Shown here: positions 1 through 8,689 of the stretch, piece by piece | Layout: each line of letters opens with the position of its first letter | How positions within the stretch are numbered: position 1 is the first letter of the stretch | NCBI GenBank assembly: GCA_900540635.1 | Contig: UQGU01000009.1 | Span: 1 to 58,233, forward strand | Source: an uncultured Eubacteriales bacterium | GTDB taxonomy: Bacteria > Bacillota > Clostridia > Oscillospirales > Oscillospiraceae | DNA: 58,233 bases | Direction: 5' to 3' | The notes under the pieces: generated by a model | What the model was told of the DNA's origin: nothing | The model's input: the letters and a program-made list of their open reading frames with translations, nothing else | Databases searched by the model: none | Program-made: the position numbers and the translations under genes

Positions 1-55
1 GAGCATCCGCTTGACGTGCGGAAGGTCATAGGTTCGAGTCCTATATCGTCCACCA
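1..55 (+). tRNA. tRNA-Val (GAC), 3' part only
   Basis: The window opens inside a tRNA. The anticodon stem TCCGC/GCGGA encloses loop TTGACGT, so the anticodon is GAC (valine). It is followed by the variable loop, a T-arm with stem ATAGG/CCTAT around TTCGAGT, the acceptor strand ATCGTCC, discriminator A and an encoded CCA at 53-55. The 5' half lies upstream of the window. Confidence 0.93.
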
Positions 56-97
56 AAAGAAACACCACCCGAGAGGGTGGTGTTTCTTTTGGTGGAC
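48..97 (+). terminator. Terminator hairpin after tRNA-Val, overlapping the tRNA 3' end
   Basis: Perfect 23-nt inverted repeat: 48-70 pairs with 75-97 around a GAGA loop (71-74). The part outside the tRNA (56-90) ends in TTTCTTTT and would act as an intrinsic terminator. The outer arms include the tRNA acceptor end and its inverted copy. Confidence 0.8.
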
Positions 98-144
98 AGG
101 ACTCGAACCCACTCAAATGCAAAATGGACTCAAGTAAATTGCGG

Positions 145-175
145 GGCGGCTGCCGGAAAGGGCGGCCGCCTTTTT
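145..175 (+). terminator. Intrinsic terminator
   Basis: GC-rich stem 145-154 with 161-170 (one G-U pair), loop GGAAAG, then five T at 171-175. It lies upstream of the promoter of the next gene and insulates it from the tRNA transcript. Confidence 0.75.
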
Positions 176-195
176 GCAGCGATTCTGGAAATACA

Positions 196-223
196 TTGAT
201 TTTCCGAACGAATTTGCTATAAT
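196..223 (+). promoter_or_regulatory. Sigma-A-type promoter of the SbcD-like gene
   Basis: TTGATT (196-201), 16-nt spacer, TATAAT (218-223), about 70 nt before the start codon at 292. Confidence 0.7.
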
Positions 224-291
224 ATAGGCGAGAGCTTTTGCCCGGCAACAGGATGCAGCAAATTCTGCGCCGGATGAATTTGGAGGGGCCT

Positions 292-1365
292 ATGAAACTG
301 ATCCACTGCGCCGACTTACACCTGGATTCCCCCATGGGGACCCACATGACCATGCAGCAGGCGTCTGCGCGGAATACGCAGATCACGGATTCGTTCCTGC
401 GGCTGACGGAGTTTGCGCGGGAAAATGGCGTTCGGGCGGTTATCATTGCAGGGGATCTGTTCGATGGAACCCGTGTCCGCAGCCGGACAGTGGACGAAAT
501 TCTCGCCGCCATGGAGCGGACACCGGAGGTTGACTACCTGTATCTTCCGGGAAATCATGACGGTGCAGCCAGGGCCTTTTCCGACCGGGTACTGCCGGAG
601 AATTTGAAGCAGTTTCCGACCGACTGGACCACCTTTTGTTACGAAAACGCGGCAATCTCCGGTGTGCAGCTCTGCGCGGACAATGGGGAAACCATTTATG
701 AAAACGTTCCCCATGTTCCGGGCTGCGTCAATATAGCGGTGCTCCATGGCCAGGCAGGCACCGTCAGCGGGGAGAATCGGGTGAACCTGAATGCGCTCAA
801 GGGCAGGGGAATCGACTATCTGGCTTTAGGCCACATCCATTCCTTCACCTTGCAGCCGCTGGACGAGAAAGGTGTCTACTGCTATTGCGGCTGCCTGGAG
901 GGCCGGGGCTTTGATGAGTGCGGAGAGAAGGGCTTTGTACTGCTGGACGTGGACGAGAAAAACGTCCACCCCACGTTTGTGCCCTTTGCCAAATGCCGCC
1001 TGCACAGAGTGACTGTGGATGTTACCGGCCTGGATAACAATGCCCGGATCGCCCAGGCCATGAAGCAGGCCGTGGCGGAAATTCCCAAAGAGGATATGGT
1101 GGAATTTCTGCTGATGGGGAAGACGGACCCGGGGACGGACCTGTCTGTACCTTATTTGCAGGAGCTGGTGAAGGGAAAATTTGCCTTCACCAAGGTCAAG
1201 GATGAAACCGCCATGGCGCTGGATCCGGAGCAGTTCCAAAACGACATTTCTCTGAAAGGAATGTTTATCCGCATGGTGCTTTCGGAGGTGGAGAACGAGG
1301 AGGAGCGCGCAGCGATCATCCGCACGGGGCTGGAAGCGCTGGCAGGGGAGGAGATCGGGCTATGA
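292..1365 (+). CDS. SbcD/YhaO-like DNA repair metallophosphoesterase
   Basis: A 357-residue calcineurin-like phosphoesterase. The metal-binding motifs are in the usual order: CADLHLD near the N-terminus, GDLFDG, LPGNHDG, a later LHG and LGHIH. This family (SbcD/Mre11, YhaO) forms a nuclease with an SMC-like ATPase, and exactly such a gene follows with an ATGA overlap (1362-1365). The start at 292 is chosen for the GGAGG at 282-286; an upstream in-frame start at 238 has no such site. By length and partner it is closer to YhaO than to classical SbcD; the substrate is not visible from sequence. Confidence 0.9.
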   Translation: MKLIHCADLHLDSPMGTHMTMQQASARNTQITDSFLRLTEFARENGVRAVIIAGDLFDGTRVRSRTVDEILAAMERTPEVDYLYLPGNHDGAARAFSDRVLPENLKQFPTDWTTFCYENAAISGVQLCADNGETIYENVPHVPGCVNIAVLHGQAGTVSGENRVNLNALKGRGIDYLALGHIHSFTLQPLDEKGVYCYCGCLEGRGFDECGEKGFVLLDVDEKNVHPTFVPFAKCRLHRVTVDVTGLDNNARIAQAMKQAVAEIPKEDMVEFLLMGKTDPGTDLSVPYLQELVKGKFAFTKVKDETAMALDPEQFQNDISLKGMFIRMVLSEVENEEERAAIIRTGLEALAGEEIGL

Positions 1366-3926
1366 AGCTATTGCGGTGCCATGTGGAGAATTTCGGCATT
1401 TTGTCCGACTTTGACCTTACGTTTACAGAGGGCCTCAATGTGCTCTGCCGGGAGAACGGTTTCGGAAAGAGCACCCTGGCGGCGTTTCTCAAGGCCATGT
1501 TTTATGGGTTGCCCAAAACCCGCGCCAAGGCAAGCGAACGCAAGCGCTATGACCCCTGGCAAGGGGGAAAATACGGCGGCTTTTTGGAATTTGAATACCG
1601 GGGGAACCAATACCGGGTGACCCGGTATTTTGGGAAGAAGGAGGATAGCTTTTCTCTGACGGACCTGACAAACCGCGCGGAGAGCACCGCGTTTTCGGAA
1701 AACCTGGGAGAGGAGCTTTTTCAGCTGGACGGGGATTCCTTTGCCAGGAGCACCTTTGTTCCCCAGCTTTCCGACCGGGAGATCACGGCCACGACTTCCA
1801 TTCGCGCAAAGCTGACCAACCTGGTGGAGGACACCAACGATCTGAATAACTATGATACCGCCATGAAACAGCTCCAGGAATACCGCAAGAGCCTGAAACT
1901 CTTCAAGGGCGAGGGAGGCCAGACCGCCCAGCTGCGCCGGGAATGCCGGGAGCTGGAAGCGTCCATTCACAGCGCGGCAGAGAAAAAGGAGCTGCTGGAA
2001 CCGGTTTGCCAACAAATTGACGCCTTGAACCGGGAGAAAAACGAAAAAACTGCGCAGCAGGCATTTCTGCGGGAGCAAATCCGGCAGGCCGATGTCCAGA
2101 AGGCGCTGCGCCTGCAGCAGGAAAATCTGGAGCGGCTGCGCGGGCAGGTCCGGGGGCGGGAGAAGGAACTTTCTGACCTGGATGGGCAATATCCGAAGGG
2201 ATATCCGGCGCTGGAGGCGCTGCGTGCCCAGCAGGAAAATCTGACCAGAGCAGCCCACGCCCGGCAGCGGATCGAGCGCCGGGCCAATGCGGATGCTTCC
2301 GGCCTGTCGGAGGAAGAGAAAACACGGTTGGAGGCCTTGAACAGGCAATTCTCTCAGGGTATCCCCGGAGAAGAGGAGCTGGAAGCCTGGGAAAAGATGC
2401 GGCAGAAGCGGGATGCTCTGCTGGAAAGCCGGAATGCGGACTGCTTTTCGGCACGGGAACAGGCAGACTATCAGGCTTTGGCGAAAACCTTTGCCCAGGG
2501 CATCCCGGACGATGCGCAGATTCGGGAGGCCCAGCGGCAGTGCAGGCGCATCGAAGAACTGCAAAATAGCCAAAGCACGGAAACGAAAGGACCCGGGAAA
2601 AAGCGTGACTTTTTTTGGCTGATTTTCGGGCTGTTGTCTGCGATCCTGGGACTGTTGCTGAAAGTGACAATTCCCGGAATTTGCGCTATGGCGCTGGGTG
2701 TCGGGGCCCTGATTTGGACGATCGTTGACAGAATTCGAACATCCCGGGCAGCTGCGAACGACGTTGCGGAGCATGTCCGGGCGTTGGAGGAATTGCAGCG
2801 GCAGCTGAGTGCTTTCTTGGGGCACTATGCGCTTGATGGAGCAACCCCGGAAGAAAGGTTGGCGGCGTTGTTAGCGGATCGGCAGCGCTACCTGGAGCTG
2901 TCCGGACGAAAAGCGGACTGGGCAGATCGGCGCAGCCGGACGGAAACGCAGCTGCGGCAGGTGCAGTCTGATTTGCGGCAGGTGTTTGACCGCTTTTATC
3001 CCGACGAGTGCTATGACGATGCTTTCCTCAAAAAACTGCGGGAAGCATTGGAAACCTACCGGCGTTTGAACTGGCGCATTGCCGAGAATAGAAAAAGATG
3101 CGATATAGAGAATGCCCAGGACCGGCAGGAGGCCAAACAGGCTGTGGAAACGGTGCGGGATTTTCTGGAAGAGTATGACCTCATTGGAGATACGGAATCG
3201 GAATGCCTGGAAAGGATGGAGACAGACCTGCACCGCCGGAAGCTGCTCTGCGAGGAACTGGAAAATGCGAAAAATGCGCTGGATGACTTCCTGAAGAAAA
3301 ACGGAGATGTGGGCCCGGCGCAGCAGAACGCTTTGCCGGAGGCAGAGGTGCTGGAGCAGCAGGAGCGGCTTACTCAGGCGCGGCTGGATGAACTGGAGCA
3401 GGAATTGCAGCAGGCCCGGGCACAGCGCAGAAGTCTGCAGGCAAGCGTGGAGTGCATCCCGGAATGGGAGGATCAGTTGGCAGTCCTGGAGGATGATCTT
3501 CGGGAGGCGGAGCGAAAGTGCAATCTGACGGATCGCACCATGGCCCTGCTGGAAAAGGCCAAGGACGCTCTGGCAAACAGCTATATGGACAAAATCGAGC
3601 AGGGGTTCCGCAGCTATACCCAGCAGCTTTTCCCCCGGCAGCTGGGCAGCGTGATGGTGGACAAGGATCTGCAGCCCCATATCGATGTCCGGGGGGCGGC
3701 CCGAGAGGTGGAGAGCTTCAGCGCAGGGCTAGCCGACAGCATCCTGCTGTGTATGCGTCTGGCGCTGGTGGATGCGCTGTTTGGCGAGGAGACTCCCTTC
3801 CTGATTTTGGATGACCCCTTTGTAAACCTGGACGATGAGCACACCCGGCGGGCGCTGGGGATGCTGCAGGAAATGGCGGAAACACACCAGATTCTGTATC
3901 TGGTTTGCAATACCGGTAGAGTGTAA
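1362..3926 (+). CDS. SbcC/YhaN-like coiled-coil ATPase
   Basis: An 854-residue Rad50/SbcC-type ATPase and likely partner of the upstream nuclease, with which it overlaps by 4 nt. The N-terminal nucleotide-binding half has a P-loop at residues 30-38 (RENGFGKST; the usual first glycine is R30). Long Glu/Gln/Arg-rich coiled coils flank two hydrophobic helices near residues 415-455, as in YhaN-type proteins, which implies membrane association. The C-terminal half has an ESFSAGLADS signature region and the Walker B segment LILDDPF followed by a D-loop. It probably acts in double-strand-break processing near the membrane; that role is inferred from the family. Confidence 0.88.
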   Translation: MKLLRCHVENFGILSDFDLTFTEGLNVLCRENGFGKSTLAAFLKAMFYGLPKTRAKASERKRYDPWQGGKYGGFLEFEYRGNQYRVTRYFGKKEDSFSLTDLTNRAESTAFSENLGEELFQLDGDSFARSTFVPQLSDREITATTSIRAKLTNLVEDTNDLNNYDTAMKQLQEYRKSLKLFKGEGGQTAQLRRECRELEASIHSAAEKKELLEPVCQQIDALNREKNEKTAQQAFLREQIRQADVQKALRLQQENLERLRGQVRGREKELSDLDGQYPKGYPALEALRAQQENLTRAAHARQRIERRANADASGLSEEEKTRLEALNRQFSQGIPGEEELEAWEKMRQKRDALLESRNADCFSAREQADYQALAKTFAQGIPDDAQIREAQRQCRRIEELQNSQSTETKGPGKKRDFFWLIFGLLSAILGLLLKVTIPGICAMALGVGALIWTIVDRIRTSRAAANDVAEHVRALEELQRQLSAFLGHYALDGATPEERLAALLADRQRYLELSGRKADWADRRSRTETQLRQVQSDLRQVFDRFYPDECYDDAFLKKLREALETYRRLNWRIAENRKRCDIENAQDRQEAKQAVETVRDFLEEYDLIGDTESECLERMETDLHRRKLLCEELENAKNALDDFLKKNGDVGPAQQNALPEAEVLEQQERLTQARLDELEQELQQARAQRRSLQASVECIPEWEDQLAVLEDDLREAERKCNLTDRTMALLEKAKDALANSYMDKIEQGFRSYTQQLFPRQLGSVMVDKDLQPHIDVRGAAREVESFSAGLADSILLCMRLALVDALFGEETPFLILDDPFVNLDDEHTRRALGMLQEMAETHQILYLVCNTGRV

Positions 3927-3943
3927 AAAGAGGAGTGAATGGC

Positions 3944-6304
3944 ATGAACGATAGTCTGTGCAATGATTGGTTTTTCACGGAACATTGCGATGATGCTTTT
4001 TTGCGGGGAGAACCGGCAGAGGCGGAGCGTGTCCGGCTGCCCCACACCTGCCGGGAGCTGCCCCTGCACTATGCTGCCCCCAAGGACTATGAAATGGTCT
4101 GCGGCTACAGGCGATATTTTGCGGCGCCGGAGTCTGGGGACAGACTTTTTCTTCGATTTGACGGTGCGGCCCACCAGGCGGAGGTATTTGTCAACGGAAA
4201 GAAGGCCGGGGAGCACCGGGGCGGCTATACGGCCTTTACCCTGGAAATCACGGACCTGGTGCACCCCGGAGAGGGAAATCTCCTGTCTGTCCGCCTGGAC
4301 ACCCGGGAGGATCCGACGCTGCCGCCCTTCGGCTTTGTCATTGATTATCTCACCTATGGCGGGCTGTACCGGGAGGTCTGGCTGGAAACCTCCGCCCAAT
4401 GCCGGATGGAGGAGCTGTTTGTATATACCCCGTCTTTGACGGAGGCCGACATCAGCTTAAAGCTGGACCGGCCCCGGGAAAATGGACAGCTGCGCCTGTC
4501 TTTGCAGAATCCTGCTGGGGAGACCGTGGAAACCAAACTCCTTTCCCAGACGGCGGAGATCCACGCGCGCATTTCCCTGCCGGATGCGGCAGCCTGGACA
4601 CCGGAAACACCGGTGCTCTATGCCTGCATGGCGGAGCTGCTGGATGAAAAGGGGCAGACGCTGGATGTGTGCCGGACCCGTTTCGGCTTCCGCACGGCGG
4701 TTTTCCGGGCGGACGGCTTCTATCTGAACGGGAAAAAGACCTTTCTGCGAGGTCTGAACCGGCATCAAAGCTACCCGTATATCGGCTATGCCGCCCCGGA
4801 GCGCTTGCAGCGGGAGGATGCCCGCATCCTGAAGCAGGAGTTGGGCTGCAATGCCGTGCGCACCAGCCACTATCCCCAGAGCCAGCATTTTCTGGATGCC
4901 TGTGATGAAATGGGCCTTCTGGTCTTCACGGAGCTGCCCGGCTGGCAGCACATCGGTGACGCAGCCTGGAAAGACCTGGCATGCCATATGCTGGAGGAGA
5001 TGATTTTGCAATACCGGAATCATCCCAGTATTGTCCTGTGGGGGGTACGCATCAATGAAAGCCAGGATGACGACTCCTTCTATACCAGAACAAATGCCAT
5101 TGCCCACGCTTTGGATCCCAGCCGGGCCACCTCCGGCGTCCGGTATCTGGAAAAGAGCAGCCTTTTGGAGGATGTGTACGCCTTTAACGACTTTTCCCAT
5201 ACGGGAAACAACCCCGGCGTAAAGCGGAAAAAGGACGTTATGCGGGAACGGGACAAGCCATTGCTGATCTCTGAGTGCAATGGCCATATGTACCCCACAA
5301 AGCCCTTTGACGATTGGCCCCACCGGCAGGAGCATGCGCTGCGCCACGCCCGGGTGCTGAACGCGGCCTATGCAGACGGCGAGCACGTGGGCTGCTTCGG
5401 CTGGTGTATGTTCGACTACGCCACCCACAAGGATTTTGGTTCCGGGGACCGTATCTGCTATCATGGCGTTCTGGACAGCTTCCGCAATCCCAAGCTGGCG
5501 GCAGCGGTCTATGCCTCTCAGGCAGAGACACCGGTGCTGGCGGTTAGCTCCTCCATGGACATCGGCGACTATCCGGCGGGACAGGTGGGCACGGTCTATG
5601 TCTTCTCCAATGCCCAGCGGGTGGAGCTCTATAAGAACGATGTGTATGTGACAACCTTGAAGCCCAGCCCCTGGACGGCGCTGCCCCATCCACCCCTGTG
5701 TGTAGACGACACCATCGGCGAGCTTTTGGAAACCCAGGAGCACTTTGAAAAGCCCAAGGCGGATGCCCTGCGGGACTGCCTGCTTGCTGCCGGAAAATAC
5801 GGCCTGGCTGGGCTCCCTTTGAATAAGAAGCTGAAAATGGCCCGGTGTATGGTCCGCTACAAGATGAAATTTTCCGATGGAGTGGACCTCTACGGAAAGT
5901 ATGTGGGCAACTGGGGCGGCGAGGCCACCCGTTGGCGGTTTGACGCGAAGGACGGGGAGAAGACCGTTGCTTCCGTGACCGTGAGCCCCGGCGGCAAGCT
6001 CCATCTGGAGGTCCGCGTCTCTGGGGAGAAGCTGACAGAGGGGGCTTCCTACGATATGGCAGCGGTCCGGGTCCGCATTCTGGACGAGAACGGCAATGTG
6101 GCACCCTATGCCCAGCTGCCTCTGCAATATACCCTGGAGGGACCGGCCCAGCTGGTGGGTCCCGGCATCCAGACTGCCGAGGGCGGCATGGGCGGTACTT
6201 ACCTGCGCACGGTGGGCGCAGCCGGACAGGCGAAGCTGACCGTTAGCGCCCCGGGCTGCGAAAGTGTCAGCGTTGTCTTTGAAATCGAAAAGGAGGAAGG
6301 CTAA
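3944..6304 (+). CDS. Glycoside hydrolase family 2 (beta-galactosidase/glucuronidase type)
   Basis: A 786-residue GH2 enzyme with an N-terminal jelly-roll sugar-binding domain (GAAHQAEVFVNG), an immunoglobulin-like domain, and a TIM barrel opening with FLRGLNRHQ and VRTSHYP. The acid/base is E372 in the RINES segment and the nucleophile E444 in LLISECNGH. C-terminal beta domains follow. There is no signal peptide, so it is cytoplasmic and probably acts on imported oligosaccharides. The ATG at 3944 is preferred to GTG 3935 because AGGAG (3931-3935) sits 8 nt before it. It starts 17 nt after the ATPase gene and abuts a GH36 gene, indicating one transcript. The exact substrate cannot be read from sequence. 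Confidence 0.9.
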   Translation: MNDSLCNDWFFTEHCDDAFLRGEPAEAERVRLPHTCRELPLHYAAPKDYEMVCGYRRYFAAPESGDRLFLRFDGAAHQAEVFVNGKKAGEHRGGYTAFTLEITDLVHPGEGNLLSVRLDTREDPTLPPFGFVIDYLTYGGLYREVWLETSAQCRMEELFVYTPSLTEADISLKLDRPRENGQLRLSLQNPAGETVETKLLSQTAEIHARISLPDAAAWTPETPVLYACMAELLDEKGQTLDVCRTRFGFRTAVFRADGFYLNGKKTFLRGLNRHQSYPYIGYAAPERLQREDARILKQELGCNAVRTSHYPQSQHFLDACDEMGLLVFTELPGWQHIGDAAWKDLACHMLEEMILQYRNHPSIVLWGVRINESQDDDSFYTRTNAIAHALDPSRATSGVRYLEKSSLLEDVYAFNDFSHTGNNPGVKRKKDVMRERDKPLLISECNGHMYPTKPFDDWPHRQEHALRHARVLNAAYADGEHVGCFGWCMFDYATHKDFGSGDRICYHGVLDSFRNPKLAAAVYASQAETPVLAVSSSMDIGDYPAGQVGTVYVFSNAQRVELYKNDVYVTTLKPSPWTALPHPPLCVDDTIGELLETQEHFEKPKADALRDCLLAAGKYGLAGLPLNKKLKMARCMVRYKMKFSDGVDLYGKYVGNWGGEATRWRFDAKDGEKTVASVTVSPGGKLHLEVRVSGEKLTEGASYDMAAVRVRILDENGNVAPYAQLPLQYTLEGPAQLVGPGIQTAEGGMGGTYLRTVGAAGQAKLTVSAPGCESVSVVFEIEKEEG

Positions 6305-7897
6305 ATGGAACAGCTTCTAACATTTTGCGCCGGAACGGACGCCGGAAGTCTGGAAGGAACGGCGGCCTTTTCCCCGGACTGCGGCGTGCTCCGCATCCGG
6401 GCGGCACTCCCGGCAGGAATTTTGACGGATGCCCGGGCAGAGCTGCCCTGGGCCATGGAGGAGACGGAAAGGCTCTTCATGAACGGCTACCAGACCTGGA
6501 CCCACTGCCCGGAGCTGGGAAAGCAGGATAAGCTCCGGGGCCTGGACGGTGTGCCTGGGTTTATCCGGAAGCATTATGGCCTGGACCGCTACGGGGACTA
6601 CTTTTTCGTGCCCTACAGCGGAAAAAAGGGCCAAAGCCATGGCTTTTCCTATTGCTATTTCCGCAAAGGAGATATCTACCGCCTGATCGGCTCCCTGGAT
6701 GAAACCCCCGGCTACACCATCTTTGGCTACGATGCCCAGGCAGGGAAGCTGACCGTCCGCCGGGACTGCGCGGGAGTCCGCCATCCGGGCGGAGAATTCC
6801 CGGCCTTTGACCTGTTCTTCGCCCAGGGCAGTGAGAAACAGGTGTTCGATGCCTGGTTTGCGGCCATGTGCTGCACGGCAAGACCAGCCCCCAGGCTGAC
6901 GGGCTATTCCAGCTGGTACAATCGCTACCAGGATATCAGTGCCGCCTCCGTGGCGGAGGACCTGGAGGGCTACCGGCAGGTACTGCCCAAAGGGAGTCTA
7001 TTCCAGATTGACGACGGCTGGGAACCCTTTGTGGGAGACTGGATGGAAACGGACCCGAAGAAATTCCCGGATGGCCTCGCCCCCTTTGTAGAGCAGAGCC
7101 ATGAGAGCGGCCTGCTGGCTGGGCTGTGGCTGGCCCCCTTTGTGTGCGAGACAAAGTCTAAAATCTACCGGGAGCACCCGGACTGGCTGCTGAAAACCGA
7201 TGGCCAGAGCTGGTACTGCGGCTGCAATTGGAGCGGCTTCTATGCGCTGGATATCGACAATCCCCAGGTGCAGGACTATCTCCGGCGGGTTTTTGAACGG
7301 GTCTTTGACACGTGGCATTTTGATCTTGTGAAGCTGGATTTCCTCTATGCCGTGGCCCCCTTTGGAAACGAGCGGGAGTCCAGGGCCGCCAGAATGGGCC
7401 GGGCCATGAAGCTGCTGCGGCAGTGGTGCGGGGACAAGCTGATCCTCGGCTGCGGCGTGCCGCTGATGCCCTGCTTCGGGGTAGTGGACTATTGCCGCAT
7501 CGGCTGCGATGTGAGCCTCAGTTGGGACGACAAGTGGTTCATGCGGCTGCTCCACCGGGAGCGGATCTCCACCAGGCAGTCCATCGACAATACGGTTTTC
7601 CGCCGCCAGCTCAACGGCCGGGCCTTTGGAAATGACCCGGATGTGTTCCTGCTGCGGGAGGAGAACTGTCAGCTGACGCCGGAGGAAAAGGACAAGCTGA
7701 GCACAGCCAATGCGCTGTTTGGCAATATTCTGCTCTGCTCAGACAATCCCGCCAACTACAGCCCGGAGACAATGGCGAGATTCGACCGGGTTCAGCGCAT
7801 CTTTGCCCAGGCAGAAAAGGCGGAAGTTCAGGCAGATGGCGGCATTCAGCTCACCTATTGGCTGGACGGCCAAGAGGAAAAGCAGGCAATTCGGTAA
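6305..7897 (+). CDS. Alpha-galactosidase, GH36 family
   Basis: A 530-residue GH36/clan D enzyme, shorter than the ~720-residue forms because the N-terminal beta domain is reduced. Barrel motifs include YSSWYNRYQ, FQIDDGWE and LWLAPFV. The predicted nucleophile is D345 in VKLDF and the acid/base D402 in RIGCDVSLSW. There is no signal peptide. The ATG follows the GH2 stop directly, so the two are translationally coupled. Together with the GH2 enzyme it could degrade raffinose-type or galactomannan-derived sugars; no transporter gene accompanies them here. Confidence 0.9.
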   Translation: MEQLLTFCAGTDAGSLEGTAAFSPDCGVLRIRAALPAGILTDARAELPWAMEETERLFMNGYQTWTHCPELGKQDKLRGLDGVPGFIRKHYGLDRYGDYFFVPYSGKKGQSHGFSYCYFRKGDIYRLIGSLDETPGYTIFGYDAQAGKLTVRRDCAGVRHPGGEFPAFDLFFAQGSEKQVFDAWFAAMCCTARPAPRLTGYSSWYNRYQDISAASVAEDLEGYRQVLPKGSLFQIDDGWEPFVGDWMETDPKKFPDGLAPFVEQSHESGLLAGLWLAPFVCETKSKIYREHPDWLLKTDGQSWYCGCNWSGFYALDIDNPQVQDYLRRVFERVFDTWHFDLVKLDFLYAVAPFGNERESRAARMGRAMKLLRQWCGDKLILGCGVPLMPCFGVVDYCRIGCDVSLSWDDKWFMRLLHRERISTRQSIDNTVFRRQLNGRAFGNDPDVFLLREENCQLTPEEKDKLSTANALFGNILLCSDNPANYSPETMARFDRVQRIFAQAEKAEVQADGGIQLTYWLDGQEEKQAIR

Positions 7898-7947
7898 CAC
7901 TGGGGCTGTTGAAGCCCTGTGGATAATACAACAGGAGTGTGAATACG

Positions 7948-8186
7948 CTGAAAAAATCACCTAGACAGCAGGCCGCACCCGGTTGAGGGGACTTTGCGCC
8001 TATGTTTGCCCACCTGAATGATGATGTGCTTTTCGGTGAGGTCTGGAATCAGGAGAAAATCGATGTGAAGACCAAGGTATCATTACGGTGGTGGCACTGA
8101 TGGCCTTTGGCATTACGGATTCCTCCTTGATGCACCACTTGCAGAACGCAAAGGCCCATGGGGTTACCAAGGCAGAGATTGCCGCC
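7948..8186 (+). pseudogene. Carboxymuconolactone decarboxylase family pseudogene
   Basis: The three-frame translation contains pieces of a CMD/AhpD-like protein: LKKSPRQQA, GDFAPMFAHLNDDVLFGEVW, then ITVVALMAFGITDSS and HHLQNAKAHGVTKAEIAA. The reading is broken by an in-frame TGA at 7984-7986 and a frameshift between about 8073 and 8081. The start is CTG at 7948 after an AGGAG. The C-terminal third, including the usual HAAFYAGWP region, is missing. The gene is dead or a remnant. Confidence 0.7.
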
Positions 8187-8300
8187 GGGGCTACCTGGAC
8201 CCTCACTGGCGACTGCACCCTCACCAGTCTGGAAAACAACGGCTCCCTGAATCTGAACGGCTACACCATTACATTGGCGGATGGGACGGTTTTGCGGTAA
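8187..8300 (+). pseudogene. Fragment of a surface beta-helix/adhesin-like protein
   Basis: The frame continues from the decarboxylase fragment into an unrelated 37-residue tail rich in Thr/Leu/Asn, including TWTLTGDCTLTSL and LNLNGYTITLADG, ending at TAA 8298-8300. This repeat style is typical of right-handed beta-helix secreted proteins. It is most likely the far end of a deleted gene fused to the pseudogene by a deletion. Confidence 0.5.
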
Positions 8301-8311
8301 ACGAATATAAG

Positions 8312-8351
8312 AAAAGACGCGGAATGGCTTGCTAGCCGTTTCGCGTCTTTT
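8312..8351. terminator. Bidirectional hairpin terminator
   Basis: A 17-bp stem with two G-U pairs: 8312-8328 with 8335-8351, starting AAAAGACGCG and ending CGCGTCTTTT. It works on either strand because of the A and T tracts. Confidence 0.75.
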
Positions 8352-8505
8352 AGGGTTCGGGATTCAGGATGGATGGAAGCTGCGAATCATGCGGCATTGC
8401 CTTCCTGCAAAAAGGCGAATATGCATCGGCAGCCTGAGCGGTCTGCTCCTGAGGGGTCAGCACCGCGGCGAGAATGACAAGTATGCGCCTGGTTTTTGGT
8501 TTCAT
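8350..8505 (-). CDS. Possible small secreted peptide (51 aa), or gene remnant
   Basis: An open frame of 51 codons from ATG at 8505 to TAA at 8350. The N-terminus is basic then hydrophobic (MKPKTRRILVILAAVL), like a signal peptide, and is preceded by GGAAAGG about 10 nt upstream. The stop is in the hairpin at 8312-8351, which would serve as its terminator. I recognise no family. It may be real, or the start of a degraded secreted protein in this decayed patch. The rest of 8352-8570 shows nothing convincing. Confidence 0.22.
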   Translation of the reverse strand: MKPKTRRILVILAAVLTPQEQTAQAADAYSPFCRKAMPHDSQLPSILNPEP

Positions 8506-8570
8506 AGTTTGGCGCCTTTCCGGAACGGCGTTTACCGCGCAGAAGTCCTCCTGTCCAGCAGCAAATGCCG

Positions 8571-8599
8571 TTGCAAAGCGGGCGTGGCTGAACTATAAT
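8571..8599 (+). promoter_or_regulatory. Sigma-A-type promoter of sigma factor gene 1
   Basis: TTGCAA (8571-8576), 17-nt spacer, TATAAT (8594-8599), followed by an A-rich start region about 90 nt before the ATG at 8690. Confidence 0.75.
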
Positions 8600-8689
8600 A
8601 AAAAAAGAAAAATATTTTTGTTTTTCCGTGCAACAACGCCCAGTGTTTTTCGTTATTATAAGTGAAAGACAAAAAAGGAGGTAGCCGGG

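Noticed and set aside
7898..8689. Insertion sequence or phage remnant in the decayed patch
   Set aside because: No transposase or integrase similarity, terminal inverted repeats or target duplications could be seen.
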